DNA from: Eriocheir sinensis
Taxonomy: Eukaryota; Arthropoda; Malacostraca; Decapoda; Varunidae
Assembly: GCF_024679095.1 (NCBI RefSeq)
Contig: NC_066553.1
Location: 7,504,804 to 7,568,803, forward strand
Length of the DNA stretch: 64,000 nt
Direction: 5' to 3'
In this document: piece by piece, positions 53,246-64,000 of the stretch
Numbering within the stretch: position 1 is the first letter of the stretch
How the letters are laid out: every line of letters begins with the position of its first letter
Made by a program: the position numbers and the translations under genes
The notes under the pieces: model-generated
Databases searched by the model: none
What the model saw: only the letters and a program-made list of their open reading frames with translations
Told to the model about the DNA's origin: nothing

Positions 53246-54119
53246 GTGTGGTAAGTGAGGGCCTGGCATTGTGTCGCACGGTGATAAATGTAGAGTTAGG
53301 CCTCGTCGCAGAGCCCCAGTTTTCTAATAAATTCCTGCGCTACAGACCTCGGCTTTCCCCCAACAAAGCGGCTGACAAAATGTGGACTGCTGGCATGCGT
53401 TGTGCCGGGAAGGGGAAGGGGAAGAGTGGGTGAAGGGCTCAAATCTGCGCTCTTAATGGACAAAATGAAACTTGCATTCACAAACTGAAACTCAAATACA
53501 GGATTCACAAACATTCTAACTTTGTCAAAACTTTCCAGCTTTGAGGTTATCCATTAGCAGTCATCGTGTGCCTTCAATGGAGTTTCATAATAATTTACAC
53601 GAGGGACTTTTCTATCAGACAATGCACGGACGTAGGAAACAAGTGTGCAGCGGAAAGCGTGTCCCTGCGAGGCTATTGGCTTGAGTGCTGTGTGTTGCGA
53701 GCATCGTCCCACTTGGCCTCCCTCACCTGACTATTGATTCCGATCGTCCTTCTGAGCCTACAGGAGTTACCGTTCCGGCGAGAGAGAGCACTAGAGTGAG
53801 CCAACTTCCCGCGTCGCTCACTAAACTTTTTGGGAGTGTGTTCAATATGCGATAGGCGTTCCCTTGCGCTCTCCCTCTCGCCCCATAACAGCCGTTCGAG
53901 GCAAAGAAAAAAATCCAATAAAAACTCTGTTGATAATACCTGCACGGAGAATCTTCCTTCGGGGCGGTGCCAATCTCATAGAGTAATTTATTTTCCAATA
54001 TCTGGATCCAATTCCTTGTAATTATCCAAGTACTGAGAGACGCGGAGAACAGGTACGTGCAGGAAAATGAGCGAGTATATTATGATAAGTAGACAGTCAC
54101 TGACAGAAACTCCTTCCTG

Positions 54120-54442
<323 letters not shown>

Positions 54443-54575
54443 CCACATCATCAACTTTTCAATTCAAAGCCGAAAATTTTTAAAACAGTGAGGAAAGGAA
54501 ACCAAAGACGATGTCGAACTCGTGTGAAAAAAAAAAATAGCTGGAGAAGTGGCGTCGTGAACTATAAAAAAAAAA

Positions 54576-54788
54576 ATGAAGCGTGTTAATGCGGAGGAAG
54601 TTATCGAAGTTTTTGGTATTTGCGTAAAGGTGATGGCGCTGAGAGGCAGACGTATAGACGAAGTTAGAGCGATCTGGGAACACTTAACAGGCAAGACTTT
54701 TAAATTGGGTGAGGACGGATACATCAACAAAACTTCCTTATTATTAGTGATTCAGGTTGCTTTGTTTCTGGGGAGTGGCGTGTGGTGA
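54576..54788 (+). CDS. Unrecognised 70-codon ORF
   Basis: The frame starts MKRVNAEEVIEVFGICVKVM and ends SLLLVIQVALFLGSGVW. Composition is balanced and not repeat-driven, with a hydrophobic C-terminal third that could be a membrane segment. I recognise no family. No splice or promoter signal supports it beyond an A-run before the ATG. It may be a transposon remnant or chance. Confidence 0.2.
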   Translation: MKRVNAEEVIEVFGICVKVMALRGRRIDEVRAIWEHLTGKTFKLGEDGYINKTSLLLVIQVALFLGSGVW

Positions 54789-54790
54789 CC

Positions 54791-55075
54791 TTAATATCTC
54801 TCTCTCTCTCTCTTTTTCTTCCCCACCACTAACCTGTCCCATAGATCCTTACTTTTTTCACTAAGTATAGAAAAAACCGGCCCTGATCTGTACGCAGCTG
54901 CCACCGGAGTAGGTCTTGCCTCATCAATAATCAATACCAGCGTCACTATGGGAAGAAAAATATCTTCCCCCAAAACAGAGAAAAATACGTCCCCCAAAAC
55001 AGAGCGCCCCGACGTGCCTAGAAACAGCCACCCCCTCGCCCTTACCACGTCCCGAAGTGTTGCCTCCAAATCCAT
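54791..55075 (-). CDS. Unrecognised 94-codon ORF
   Basis: The frame starts MDLEATLRDVVRARGWLFLG and includes FLPIVTLVLIIDEARPTPVA. Most of it has natural composition; the last residues run into a (CT)n microsatellite (RERERY), so the true end is doubtful. It lies 290 bases left of the decayed RTE LINE, same strand, and could be related repeat sequence. No function is assigned. Confidence 0.2.
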   Translation of the reverse strand: MDLEATLRDVVRARGWLFLGTSGRSVLGDVFFSVLGEDIFLPIVTLVLIIDEARPTPVAAAYRSGPVFSILSEKSKDLWDRLVVGKKKRERERY

Positions 55076-55289
55076 AGGCGCAGAACGTTATCGTGGGGCA
55101 TTATGGTGACAAACAGGCAACAGTAACAGCACATCCACCGTCACCACCACTATCACCGCTACCAACACCATTAGCTTAAATCACTCCTTCATCCTTACCA
55201 CCATTCCTCAAGCGCCGTCTTGTGATGACTTAGCATTTGACAAGACAAACACAACACCACCATTGTCAACACCCACGAACAACATCTAA

Positions 55290-55902
55290 GTTCACTTCAA
55301 CACCGCCGCAGTCTCCATGCACTGAGTCAAAGGCTTTCTCGCAGTCAATTATTGCCATACGAAGGGGTTTTGTTTACTCATTTTGCTTTGTTTCTGTTAC
55401 CAGGTTCATACTCCGGTAGTGAGCCATGGCTGAGAACAAACTTCGAAAGACAATTTGTTCCTTGGTCGGGTTATATCTATTGTCTGAAGTTCTGTTTGTG
55501 ATTATTTTTGTGTATAATCTATAAATTCAATGTAATAGTAAGGTGATGAGACGAGGTTCATTTAGATCTGTTGGGTATCCTTTTTACGTATCAAGATTAT
55601 ACATGCCATTTTCCAGACTTTCAGAGTTTTTTTTCATTTTACGAGACATGGTGAAAAGTTTTGGTAGTTTTCTCCAGCAATCTCTCCGGCGTTCTCCAAA
55701 GAGTCTGCACTAATACAATCTTCCCCGGGAGCCTTTTCCGTTTTCCTACTTTTCAGTGCTTCTCTGATTTCACCTTCCATTATTGCCGGGATTCCTGTGA
55801 TACCTGTTCTTACTTCAATCTTGGGATGAATGTCTGGGTGCTATTATTCAACGTAAAACTCCTCGACGGCCTGTGTTATTTCGGTCCTGTTGTATATGAG
55901 TT
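55290..55902 (-). mobile_element. Decayed RTE-type LINE reverse transcriptase, proximal part
   Basis: The minus strand, in shifting frames, carries PAIMEGEIREALKSRKTEKA then PGEDCIS, corresponding to the I...EI..AL...K..KAPGED motif. It then carries KIITNRTSDNRYNPTKEQIV and LRMAIIDCEKAFDSVHG, corresponding to the ..AIIDCEKAFDSV catalytic strand. Stops and frameshifts are numerous, so it is a fossil. It is separated from its upstream part by an inverted-repeat element at 55903-56160. Confidence 0.7.
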
Positions 55903-56160
55903 AAGGGACTATTACACTGGACAAATTTTCCGTGGATCTTCAGTCAAACCACGATTTCCGCTAGCGTGGTTCTCATTTGTTTCTTGTTATTGATGCTGAT
56001 GGTGATGGTGAGTAATACCGTCGTCCTTTGGTGAAATCTACCGTAGCTTTGGAAGATCATGGACACGTCAGAAAACCACGGAAATTTGAGAACCACGCCA
56101 GCGGAAATCGTGGTTTGACTGAAGATCCACGGAAAATTCGACCCGGTGTAAAAGCCCCTT
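55903..56160. mobile_element. Inverted-repeat MITE inserted in a LINE
   Basis: Arms of about 75 bases (55903-55977 and 56086-56160) are near-perfect inverted copies. They share AAACCACGATTTCCGC and TTTTCCGTGGATCTTCAGTC with their complements. The ends are AAGGGACTATTACACTGG and its diverged complement CCGGTGTAAAAGCCCCTT. The target duplication is not clear. Confidence 0.75.
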
Positions 56161-56440
56161 TGCCGATTAGTTTTCTCACTGCATACCTGTTTTTATCCTA
56201 TACCAAGTTTCCTCTTAACTGTTTTTCACTAACACTTAAAAGTAGCGCTTCGATGATTTTCCTCTTGCTGATCTTTCTCACGCATTCTTGATTCTTTTTT
56301 ATTGTTTCAAGTTTTATACGAGTTCTACTTCCTCTGTTCTCTTTGGTTAATTGAACAGTTTTGTACTTTTCCATTATTAGTTTAGATTGCGAAGAAAATT
56401 TACGGTGAATGTGTATTCTTTTTTATCTCCTATTTCAAAT
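56161..56440 (-). mobile_element. Decayed RTE-type LINE, upstream part
   Basis: The minus strand reads RMREKISKRKIIEALLLSVS, then NRYAVRKLIGK in degenerate frames. This resembles the linker between endonuclease and reverse transcriptase domains of RTE LINEs. Its position and orientation fit the fragment at 55290-55902, so I treat the two as one element split by the inverted-repeat insertion. Confidence 0.4.
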
Positions 56441-57584
56441 GAAGCTTCTTTCAGCATTTTAATGATGTTTTAGTTTATTTCTTTAATGTCAAGATTTATT
56501 TGCTGTTAAGGGCGGAATCTAGGGGGCAGAAGACACTCAGAATAAGAGAGTTCATGAGACAAAAAGACGCTGACTCGACACTGTCCAGGAAAGTTGCACG
56601 GGTGAAGCTCCCCTTGACGTCCTTGTATTGCTGGCTTGGGCGACCGATGTAAACAAATGGAGACTTGTCAGCACATTTTCATAATTTCAATCCGTTATCA
56701 ATTTTAATTGATAACATATATCGATAAACTTGTAAGTAAATAAGTTTTGCTTCGCGTTACTTGGTAATTATTCCAAATACAGGGATGCTGTTAGGACATC
56801 GTATATTCAGTCAATCAGCGAGCAGCAAACTTCACGAAGAAAAAGGGCACATCCTGCAAGTGAATGCATTTTCGCCTCGATGACAAAAACAGACCACAGA
56901 TCATAAGGCAGATGTTGATGGACAGAGGCGAATTAGTTTTATCAGGCAAGGTTTCAGTGCGGAAGCGCTGTTTTCAAGGACACCAGGAGGAATTTAATAA
57001 GGGCCAAAAGTCTTCTGAAAATTCAAGCCAGAGAGAATATTGAAAACAACGTTATTGAGAAATTCAGTATCAGGTATAATAAAGTTAGAAGAGGGAAGAG
57101 TGGGAGGAATATGTTGTAAACCAGCCCGAGTTGAATTTTTAACAGACGTTTTAGCGAAGCTTTTAGCTTCAGAGATAGAGACGACAAATGGAATGATTAA
57201 GGAGAGGTAGAGGAAAGTAAATCTGGAGACTCCTAATTTTTTTCTTATTTAATGGAAGGATTTTTGGTGAGTCAAAGATTTGGCAGAACTTCAGACAAAA
57301 CCATGAAAATTGTGATAATACAAACAGCAACGGACAAGTCGGAACGATGTACATTGTATGCAGGGGCAGACCGTGTATGGTTTTAAGTGATGGAATCTGA
57401 CAGTCGGACAGGCAGTCTCCGCTTGTAAGCGTTAGGGTGATGGCTGCCTGATCAGCATATTGCCGCCATTTGTGAGCTAGGTAGTCGAGTTTGTTAAGTG
57501 GTGAAAACAGCTTCTTAGCATTCTGGAATTTGGCAATATTGGAATTTAGGAATTTAGTCCGAAACAGCACTAACCCGGGCTCTC
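56441..57584. other. Unassigned sequence upstream of the cadherin gene
   Basis: No exon or repeat family is recognised with confidence. The proximity to LINE remnants suggests old transposon sequence. Confidence 0.35.
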
Positions 57585-57640
57585 GTGCTTTCTCTATTTT
57601 TTAAGCCCCTGAGCTGCTTCCTCTTCTGAAATAAAGAAAA
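57585..57640 (+). mobile_element. Possible diverged LINE tail
   Basis: TTTTTTAAGCCCCTGAGCTG then CTTCCTCTTCTGAAATAAAG resembles the diverged tail at 44.9 kb. It is short and weak. Confidence 0.35.
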
Positions 57641-58082
57641 AAACAAATAGTCAACTCAAATTGGGGCGGCTTGTTAAAGGAAGCACTAATCATAACTGTC
57701 TTTTTTTCCAGCACAAGCTTCCACACGTGTCACCAGTTATGCAGCGGTCAGTGCGCCTGTGAAGAAAAAGCGAACGATTCAGATTCCACTCCATTCCATT
57801 ATCGTGTCTTTACTGTTAGAAAAATCTTTATACTCACATTGTTGAGGAAATTAATGCTCTTATTCACGTTTTTTTCCAGATATACTCATTCAGATAAGTG
57901 CCAGGAATTAAAATATTGTGCAATGGCAGGAGAGGAAACTGTAATGGGTGAATTATCATCCATCATCTTAAATCATGGTAAATGGTAGACCACATCACAC
58001 AAGAGGCTGACCACACCCATTCTGTCCTGATAATAATAAAGCTGACTCGCTTCGTGCTGCAGCTCCTCAGTGACTTGCTCAG

Positions 58083-58325
58083 GTGCTCCACGATTCCCGG
58101 GCGGAGTGGAAAAATTTGGGAGGCTTTTCCGATACCCTACCCCCCTCTCCACCCAGCAGTGAATGGGTACCAGGTATTAATCGGGGGTTGTGTCCCGTCT
58201 CCTGGGATCTGTTCCCTTCCCCTAGAATTCCTTCCCCTTCTGTCTCTCTCCGGCATATGGCCACAGATGTTGCGCCGACTAAACGAAACTTTCCAAAACT
58301 TTCAGGTGCTCCAAATACATCTCGG
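58083..58325 (+). mobile_element. SINE body fragment
   Basis: It contains CACCCAGCAGTGAATGGGTA and TTGTGTCCCGTCTCCTGGGA, shared with the SINE at 7 kb. Then CGGCATATGGCCACAGATGT and TGCGCCGACTAAACGAAACT follow, which I take as the conserved 3' domain. The tRNA head is missing. Confidence 0.55.
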
Positions 58326-59565
58326 TTCTCAGAAATACAATAAGTTAATAATTCATTCCTAACACAAGGTAGCAAAGACCATGAACTGCCGAATTTCTAA
58401 TATGAAACTGTGACCGGCAGTGTTAAATGATGAAGAGGAGTATTGTGTTAGTTTTAGTAGGTGGTTCTGATGGGATTGGAGGAGGATTGGGAAGCAAAGA
58501 AATGAAAAGAAAAGAAATGAAAATGAAAAGGAATAAAGTGTGACGGGTTCTGTTATACGAGGAAAAGGAATGTTGTGTTAGCTATAATAAGGAATAGGAG
58601 GCAAAGCAAAGCAAAGAAAAGAAAGATAAAAAAAGGAAAAGGAGAAGGCATAACATCAAGCTAAGCAATCGAGTCGACGTCTGAATCTCACGGCAAAGCT
58701 ATCAGGTTACCATTACAGCAGCTTACTCCTCACGTTGGGATCCAGCCTGTCTCCGAAGACCCGCGCGGCTCCGGCAGGGAGGGCATTAGGGAGGATCTCA
58801 TAACCAGATTTCCTGTCTGAATTATGTGACAACGCTCTGTTTATTAGTGTGAGGAAATTAGACATTTACTATATTCCGCTCATATTTACCACATTTCCTC
58901 TGAGAAGCATATTAAACATTTTTTGCGAGGCTCCATGACTCCCTCACGTCTCATAAGGTTCTCATATTGCATTTGTATCGTAATGAAACCTCGATCCATC
59001 CAGTTAATTAACCTTATGCCGGAGCGAAAACTCATCCTCGGGACTCGTCGGGACCTTTGTACTTAACGCTAAGCAACGTTAAAGGCGATCAAGTGGTACT
59101 CGAGCCTGGCAGCCTGGCAGCCCCGACAACCCAAGAAAGGCCGGGTCATGCAGCTCGGCCAGAACAACGGGAAGATGCTTGCTGCTCTAAAATTAGTACT
59201 TGTAAACGGGACTAATCAGGACTAAGAATGGTTGATAAAAGTTGTTGTTGTTGTTGTTGTTGTTGTTATTACTATCATTATTGTTATTATTATCTTTTTT
59301 TTATTATTATAAGAGACGAAACAGGTAGAGAGGAAAGTGTGCGGACATTATTGGCTGCTTCTAAGGTTATAAAAATGTTTACTGCGAGGGAGACAGAGAA
59401 AGAAGCAGAACAAAAAATAAACAAAATGTTGATGCTGCAAAGGTGGCGGGGAGAAGTAAAAAACGATATATTTTGCCAGTTTTTCCGCAGAGGTATTTTG
59501 ATGCTCTTCTCTTTAATGAATTCAAGTCGCTGTGAAGGGAAAATGCAATAGAAAGAAGTCTACCA

Positions 59566-60935
<1,370 letters not shown>

Positions 60936-61599
60936 AGTTTTTATTATTGTTACTGAGATCCATGAAAGGGCATCAAGGTAAAATTAGGAAAAAAAAAAAG
61001 GTAAAGACCCAAAGAGTTCCCTCGATGAGCAGACACAGGTGTGAAAAACAAGGTGACAGTAATGTACGGAGAAGAATGAAAAATGGGGGACAAAAGCAAT
61101 GCCTAAGCCCTAATGAGTCAACACGTGGGTGTTGACTTTTGCTTTTAACTCAACAAGCGATGCAATCTCACCTGGAAGTACATTCATCATTTCAAGCAAA
61201 TTGAGGATAATTGAACGGAAAAATTGGTTGACTATCACGCTCATTGATTTATAAACTATCGCGTGTGTACGGTGAATGGGCTGAAGCTTAGTCGGTAACA
61301 CAGTGTAAAGAGGGTGATTATTAATATTTTATATTATAATCATTATTGACAAAAAATATAATCACACCAGGAGTGGCAGCAATGCCAGAAGACTACCAGA
61401 GGTTAGTTGAAGCGGCAGTTCCTCAGGAACAGTTATTGGTCATCTGCCTTTCCAGCCCATATTTACTTTCTTAATCTATTTACTACCCTATTTGTGAACA
61501 ATCTTTTGCCTGTCCTTACACCTAAATTTGTCCAACATGCACAACTGTTGCGAGTCCCAACTTTTTCCCAGCAACAGGTAAAGGCAATGTTAGGAGCAT

Positions 61600-61865
61600 A
61601 CAATATAGCCGTGCGTGGCCTCGATGCTAATCTCTCATTGGGCCTCGAGCCTGTGGTGGGCAAGAATCCATTACCCCGGGATTCAGGCCAGGTGTAACAT
61701 CCGAGTTATTACCGCTTTCTTTCTCCAGGTCTCCCCTGGTACACATTCATCGACCAGCCCAGCTGAGTGAGCTGAGCACCGGCCGCTCTGGACGGGATTC
61801 TAACACAGGCCCGCGGATTCGTAGTTTGGCGTGCTGACTTCTACACCGCGAAGTATACCAAGTGC
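61600..61865 (-). mobile_element. tRNA-headed SINE, minus strand
   Basis: Read on the minus strand it begins CGCGGTGTAGAAGTCAGCAC ... GGGCCTGTGTTAGAATCCCG, a tRNA-like head. It continues through a body containing the complement of GTGTAACATCCGAGTTATTA. The same body occurs near 35.8 kb. Confidence 0.6.
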
Positions 61866-62391
61866 CTTTTCTTTTCATTAAAGGTGCCAGCTAAATGGCA
61901 GATAAAAAGAGCACATAAAATACAAGCTGGCGCATCTCCATCACATTTACCAATCCCTTTTACCTATTCTAGTACTTCATTCAAGCCACCAATTACTTTT
62001 TGTCTTTTTAGAAAATGCAAATTTAGCTTCTACAATGTTTCTCTGTATGGTAAATTTCTAAGCCAACAGATAATTTTTGCCACTCTATTTATGAAAATTT
62101 AATATAATCGTCTGGGTCGGAGAGTCGATCATCATATTTAAGTCTCTTGAGCAGTTGGATTGACTTGGAATGATACTATTTCATGTTCAATCATTGAGAG
62201 GATTATTTGTTCCAACTCATTTTGCTGCGTTTGTTTAAATACTAAACCGTTGCAGTCATTTCTTAGGCCACTCTTGGTTCGATGCAATTAATCTTTCTTT
62301 TTATCGTGTTCTCGATGAACTTACCGAGCACTAGTGTCAATAGTTATAGCCATATTAAGTTTGTTGATGCAAATGACAACAATATTGAACC

Positions 62392-62958
62392 TTAACCCGG
62401 GGTAGGCGGTGGCCGAAGTGATAGCTGCTGGATGACGACGCGGGTTCGACTCTCACGCACTCACTTTTTCGGTCACCACCGGTGACTTGAAACTACCACC
62501 CTGCTGTCCTGTCAAAACTACCCACAGCCGACCCTTAAGAGAACCCGTCCAAAGACTCAAGAGCAAGTTCCGGGGGGGGGGGGTTGAGTTCGAGCAGCAT
62601 GGGCCCTATAAAAACACCTGCCTGCGCTAGAACGGGCTGGGCCGACCATCAGGGGCCCCTCAGAAGAATAGCCACTTGGCCCGACCCTTGGGCCACCCAT
62701 CACCGGCGCAATAGGCACAGCATGCAAAAAAAAAAAAAAAAAAAATCAGCGACGAGCCAAATTTGTGGCTTTACCGTGAACCAGCGATGGGCCAAATTTT
62801 TACCATGATATAAACCCCCCAAATAGATGATGCATAAACTGATCACAAATGCATTGGTACTATATATTATGAAATGGTTTGTGTGAGTGATGATTTTTTC
62901 TGATTAATTCGCTTAGAGGGACCTTTAAGATACATGTTCCCCGCAGCTACCGGGTTAA
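62392..62958. mobile_element. Second TTAA MITE copy, split by a SINE
   Basis: The left piece is 62392-62405 (TTAACCCGGGGTAG) and the right piece 62746-62958 (CAGCGACGAGCC ... CAGCTACCGGGTTAA). Removing the SINE at 62406-62745 restores the order seen in the 35.2-kb copy. Only about 1.5 of the 35-bp units are present here. Confidence 0.8.
62406..62745 (+). mobile_element. Same SINE family, plus strand, nested inside a TTAA MITE
   Basis: The head GCGGTGGCCGAAGTGATAGC ... GCGGGTTCGACTCTCACGC is followed by body sequence CTGCGCTAGAACGGGCTGGG and CCGGCGCAATAGGC and an (A)20-type tail. MITE sequence continues on both sides: TTAACCCGG...GTAG on the left and CAGCGACGAGCC on the right. Confidence 0.85.
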
Positions 62959-64000
62959 TTAAGTCGATCCTTGAGGGACATCAGTAACGAGAGTCCAATC
63001 TGACGTGTTATCTGTAACCTGAGCCTCTGCCTTGATCCATCACCCAAAGGTTATCATATATTTCATCGGCTATTAGTCAGTCACAAAGATTCTGGTGAGA
63101 CACTCTGCCTAATATTTTACTGCATATTATATATACTTTCCATCTACATTTGTCATTGAGCACGCTCTCCTGTAACCAACAAAAGGCTACTAAGACATGT
63201 TGATAGTAGTTATTTATTTATATTATTTTTCCCTTGAGCTGCTTCCTTTACGGTAGAAAAAGCACATCAGATTACGATTACGAATATTGCGAGATATAAG
63301 AGACTCCAAAATTTTCTCTACAAGTGATGTAAGAAAATGAGGTTATTTTACATTACTGATCCATCTCCTTTCTCGAAAACCAGCATCACATTGGCTATTT
63401 TTCACATTGTAGATATTACTCCGGTGAACAGAAGGTTCTTATGGGTGTCGGCCAGACGTTTGAAAATTGTATCTTCGGGAAAATATGACCCGGGCGTCTA
63501 TGACTCCCGCATCGATAAACTTTCTATAAATGTTGGGCAGAGGATCGGAATTATTTTTTTCTCCTGGGAAATAAGACCTTGCCGGGCGATATACTGCTAA
63601 GTTTGTTTACCTTCTGAATGAGCCGTTACCTTGCCATACATATTGCTAAACTTTTCCTCTTCCTCCACCCATGAATATTTTAGCAGTATTGCCGTTATTG
63701 TTGCTATCGTTCGCATCTGTGCAGCGAGAAGGGCGAGAAGGTTTCAGAAGTTTTCCGTTTGTTTGTCTTTTTGTTTGTCTGCTTCGTGTGTTACCAAATT
63801 ACCACAAAAATGGATTGACATATACATCAAATTCACGTGACAGCAATCTTAGGTGAGCATCTCAAACTGATTATTTTAAGGAGGAACTCAGATATAAATA
63901 ATTAAATGATGGCAAAGTGATAACAAAACAAGACTAACTGAATTCAGACTGAAGGCGACGATATGGACAAATCGGCGTGTGCTTTGAAGGCAGACCAGTG
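62959..64000. other. Unassigned right edge of window
   Basis: Apart from the possible LINE tail at 63.2 kb, no feature is supported. No 5' cadherin exon with a signal peptide was found here. Confidence 0.4.
63205..63262 (+). mobile_element. Possible diverged LINE tail
   Basis: TATTTTTCCCTTGAGCTGCT then TCCTTTACGGTAGAAAAAGC resembles the tail at 44.9 kb. It is short, so confidence is modest. Confidence 0.4.

Overview
The window is eukaryotic and reads like a decapod crustacean genome. The reasons are the very high density of long (CT)n, (CA)n, (AT)n and (ATT)n microsatellites, RTE-like and jockey-like LINE fragments of types I associate with crabs and lobsters, several tRNA-headed SINE families, and coding sequence confined to short well-spliced exons. 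Decapod is an inference from sequence style; nothing here names a species. No bacterial genes, operons, rRNA genes, CRISPR arrays or functional tRNA genes were seen.

The one convincing host gene lies on the minus strand and spans most of the window. Five coding exons (51439-51391, 26462-26343, 5059-4944, 3257-3093, 1265-1134) join with matching splice phases (1,1,0,0) into about 194 residues of cadherin ectodomain. One complete cadherin repeat is followed by most of a second. The second has an EEDD...LPK motif that points to an arthropod type III classical cadherin (N-cadherin/CadN-like). The gene runs off the left edge. Its first visible coding exon has an optimal start-codon context but no signal peptide. 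Its introns are about 24.9, 21.3, 1.7 and 1.8 kb, so nearly everything else in 1-51 kb is intronic.

Layout. 0-13 kb: cadherin exons, opposed LINE fragments (4.1-4.7 kb), SINEs (7 kb), a 207-bp foldback MITE with TA flanks (8.76-8.97 kb), and a decayed copy of an uncharacterised arthropod protein family (9.86-10.75 kb). 14-23 kb: SINEs, a jockey-like LINE interrupted by a second LINE in the opposite orientation, an open RTE-type LINE C-terminus (19.4-20.1 kb), and a second jockey-like copy. 24-37 kb: a 57-bp minisatellite, long (AT)n arrays, and a TTAA-flanked MITE carrying its own 35-bp tandem expansion. 37.7-42.9 kb: a 5.1-kb array of a different 35-bp unit with higher-order structure. 43-50 kb: further tandem arrays (130, 300, 132, 48, about 138 and 75 bp units). 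51.4-52.1 kb: first visible cadherin exon and a CpG-rich block. 54-64 kb: two unrecognised ORFs, a decayed RTE LINE split by an inverted-repeat element, a 1.26-kb inverted duplication, SINEs, and a second TTAA MITE with a SINE nested inside it.

Most long reading frames in the window are products of simple repeats or of the 35-bp and 57-bp arrays and should not be taken as genes. The genes do not form a pathway. The biology is one long cadherin gene hosting a dense, nested mobile-element and satellite landscape.
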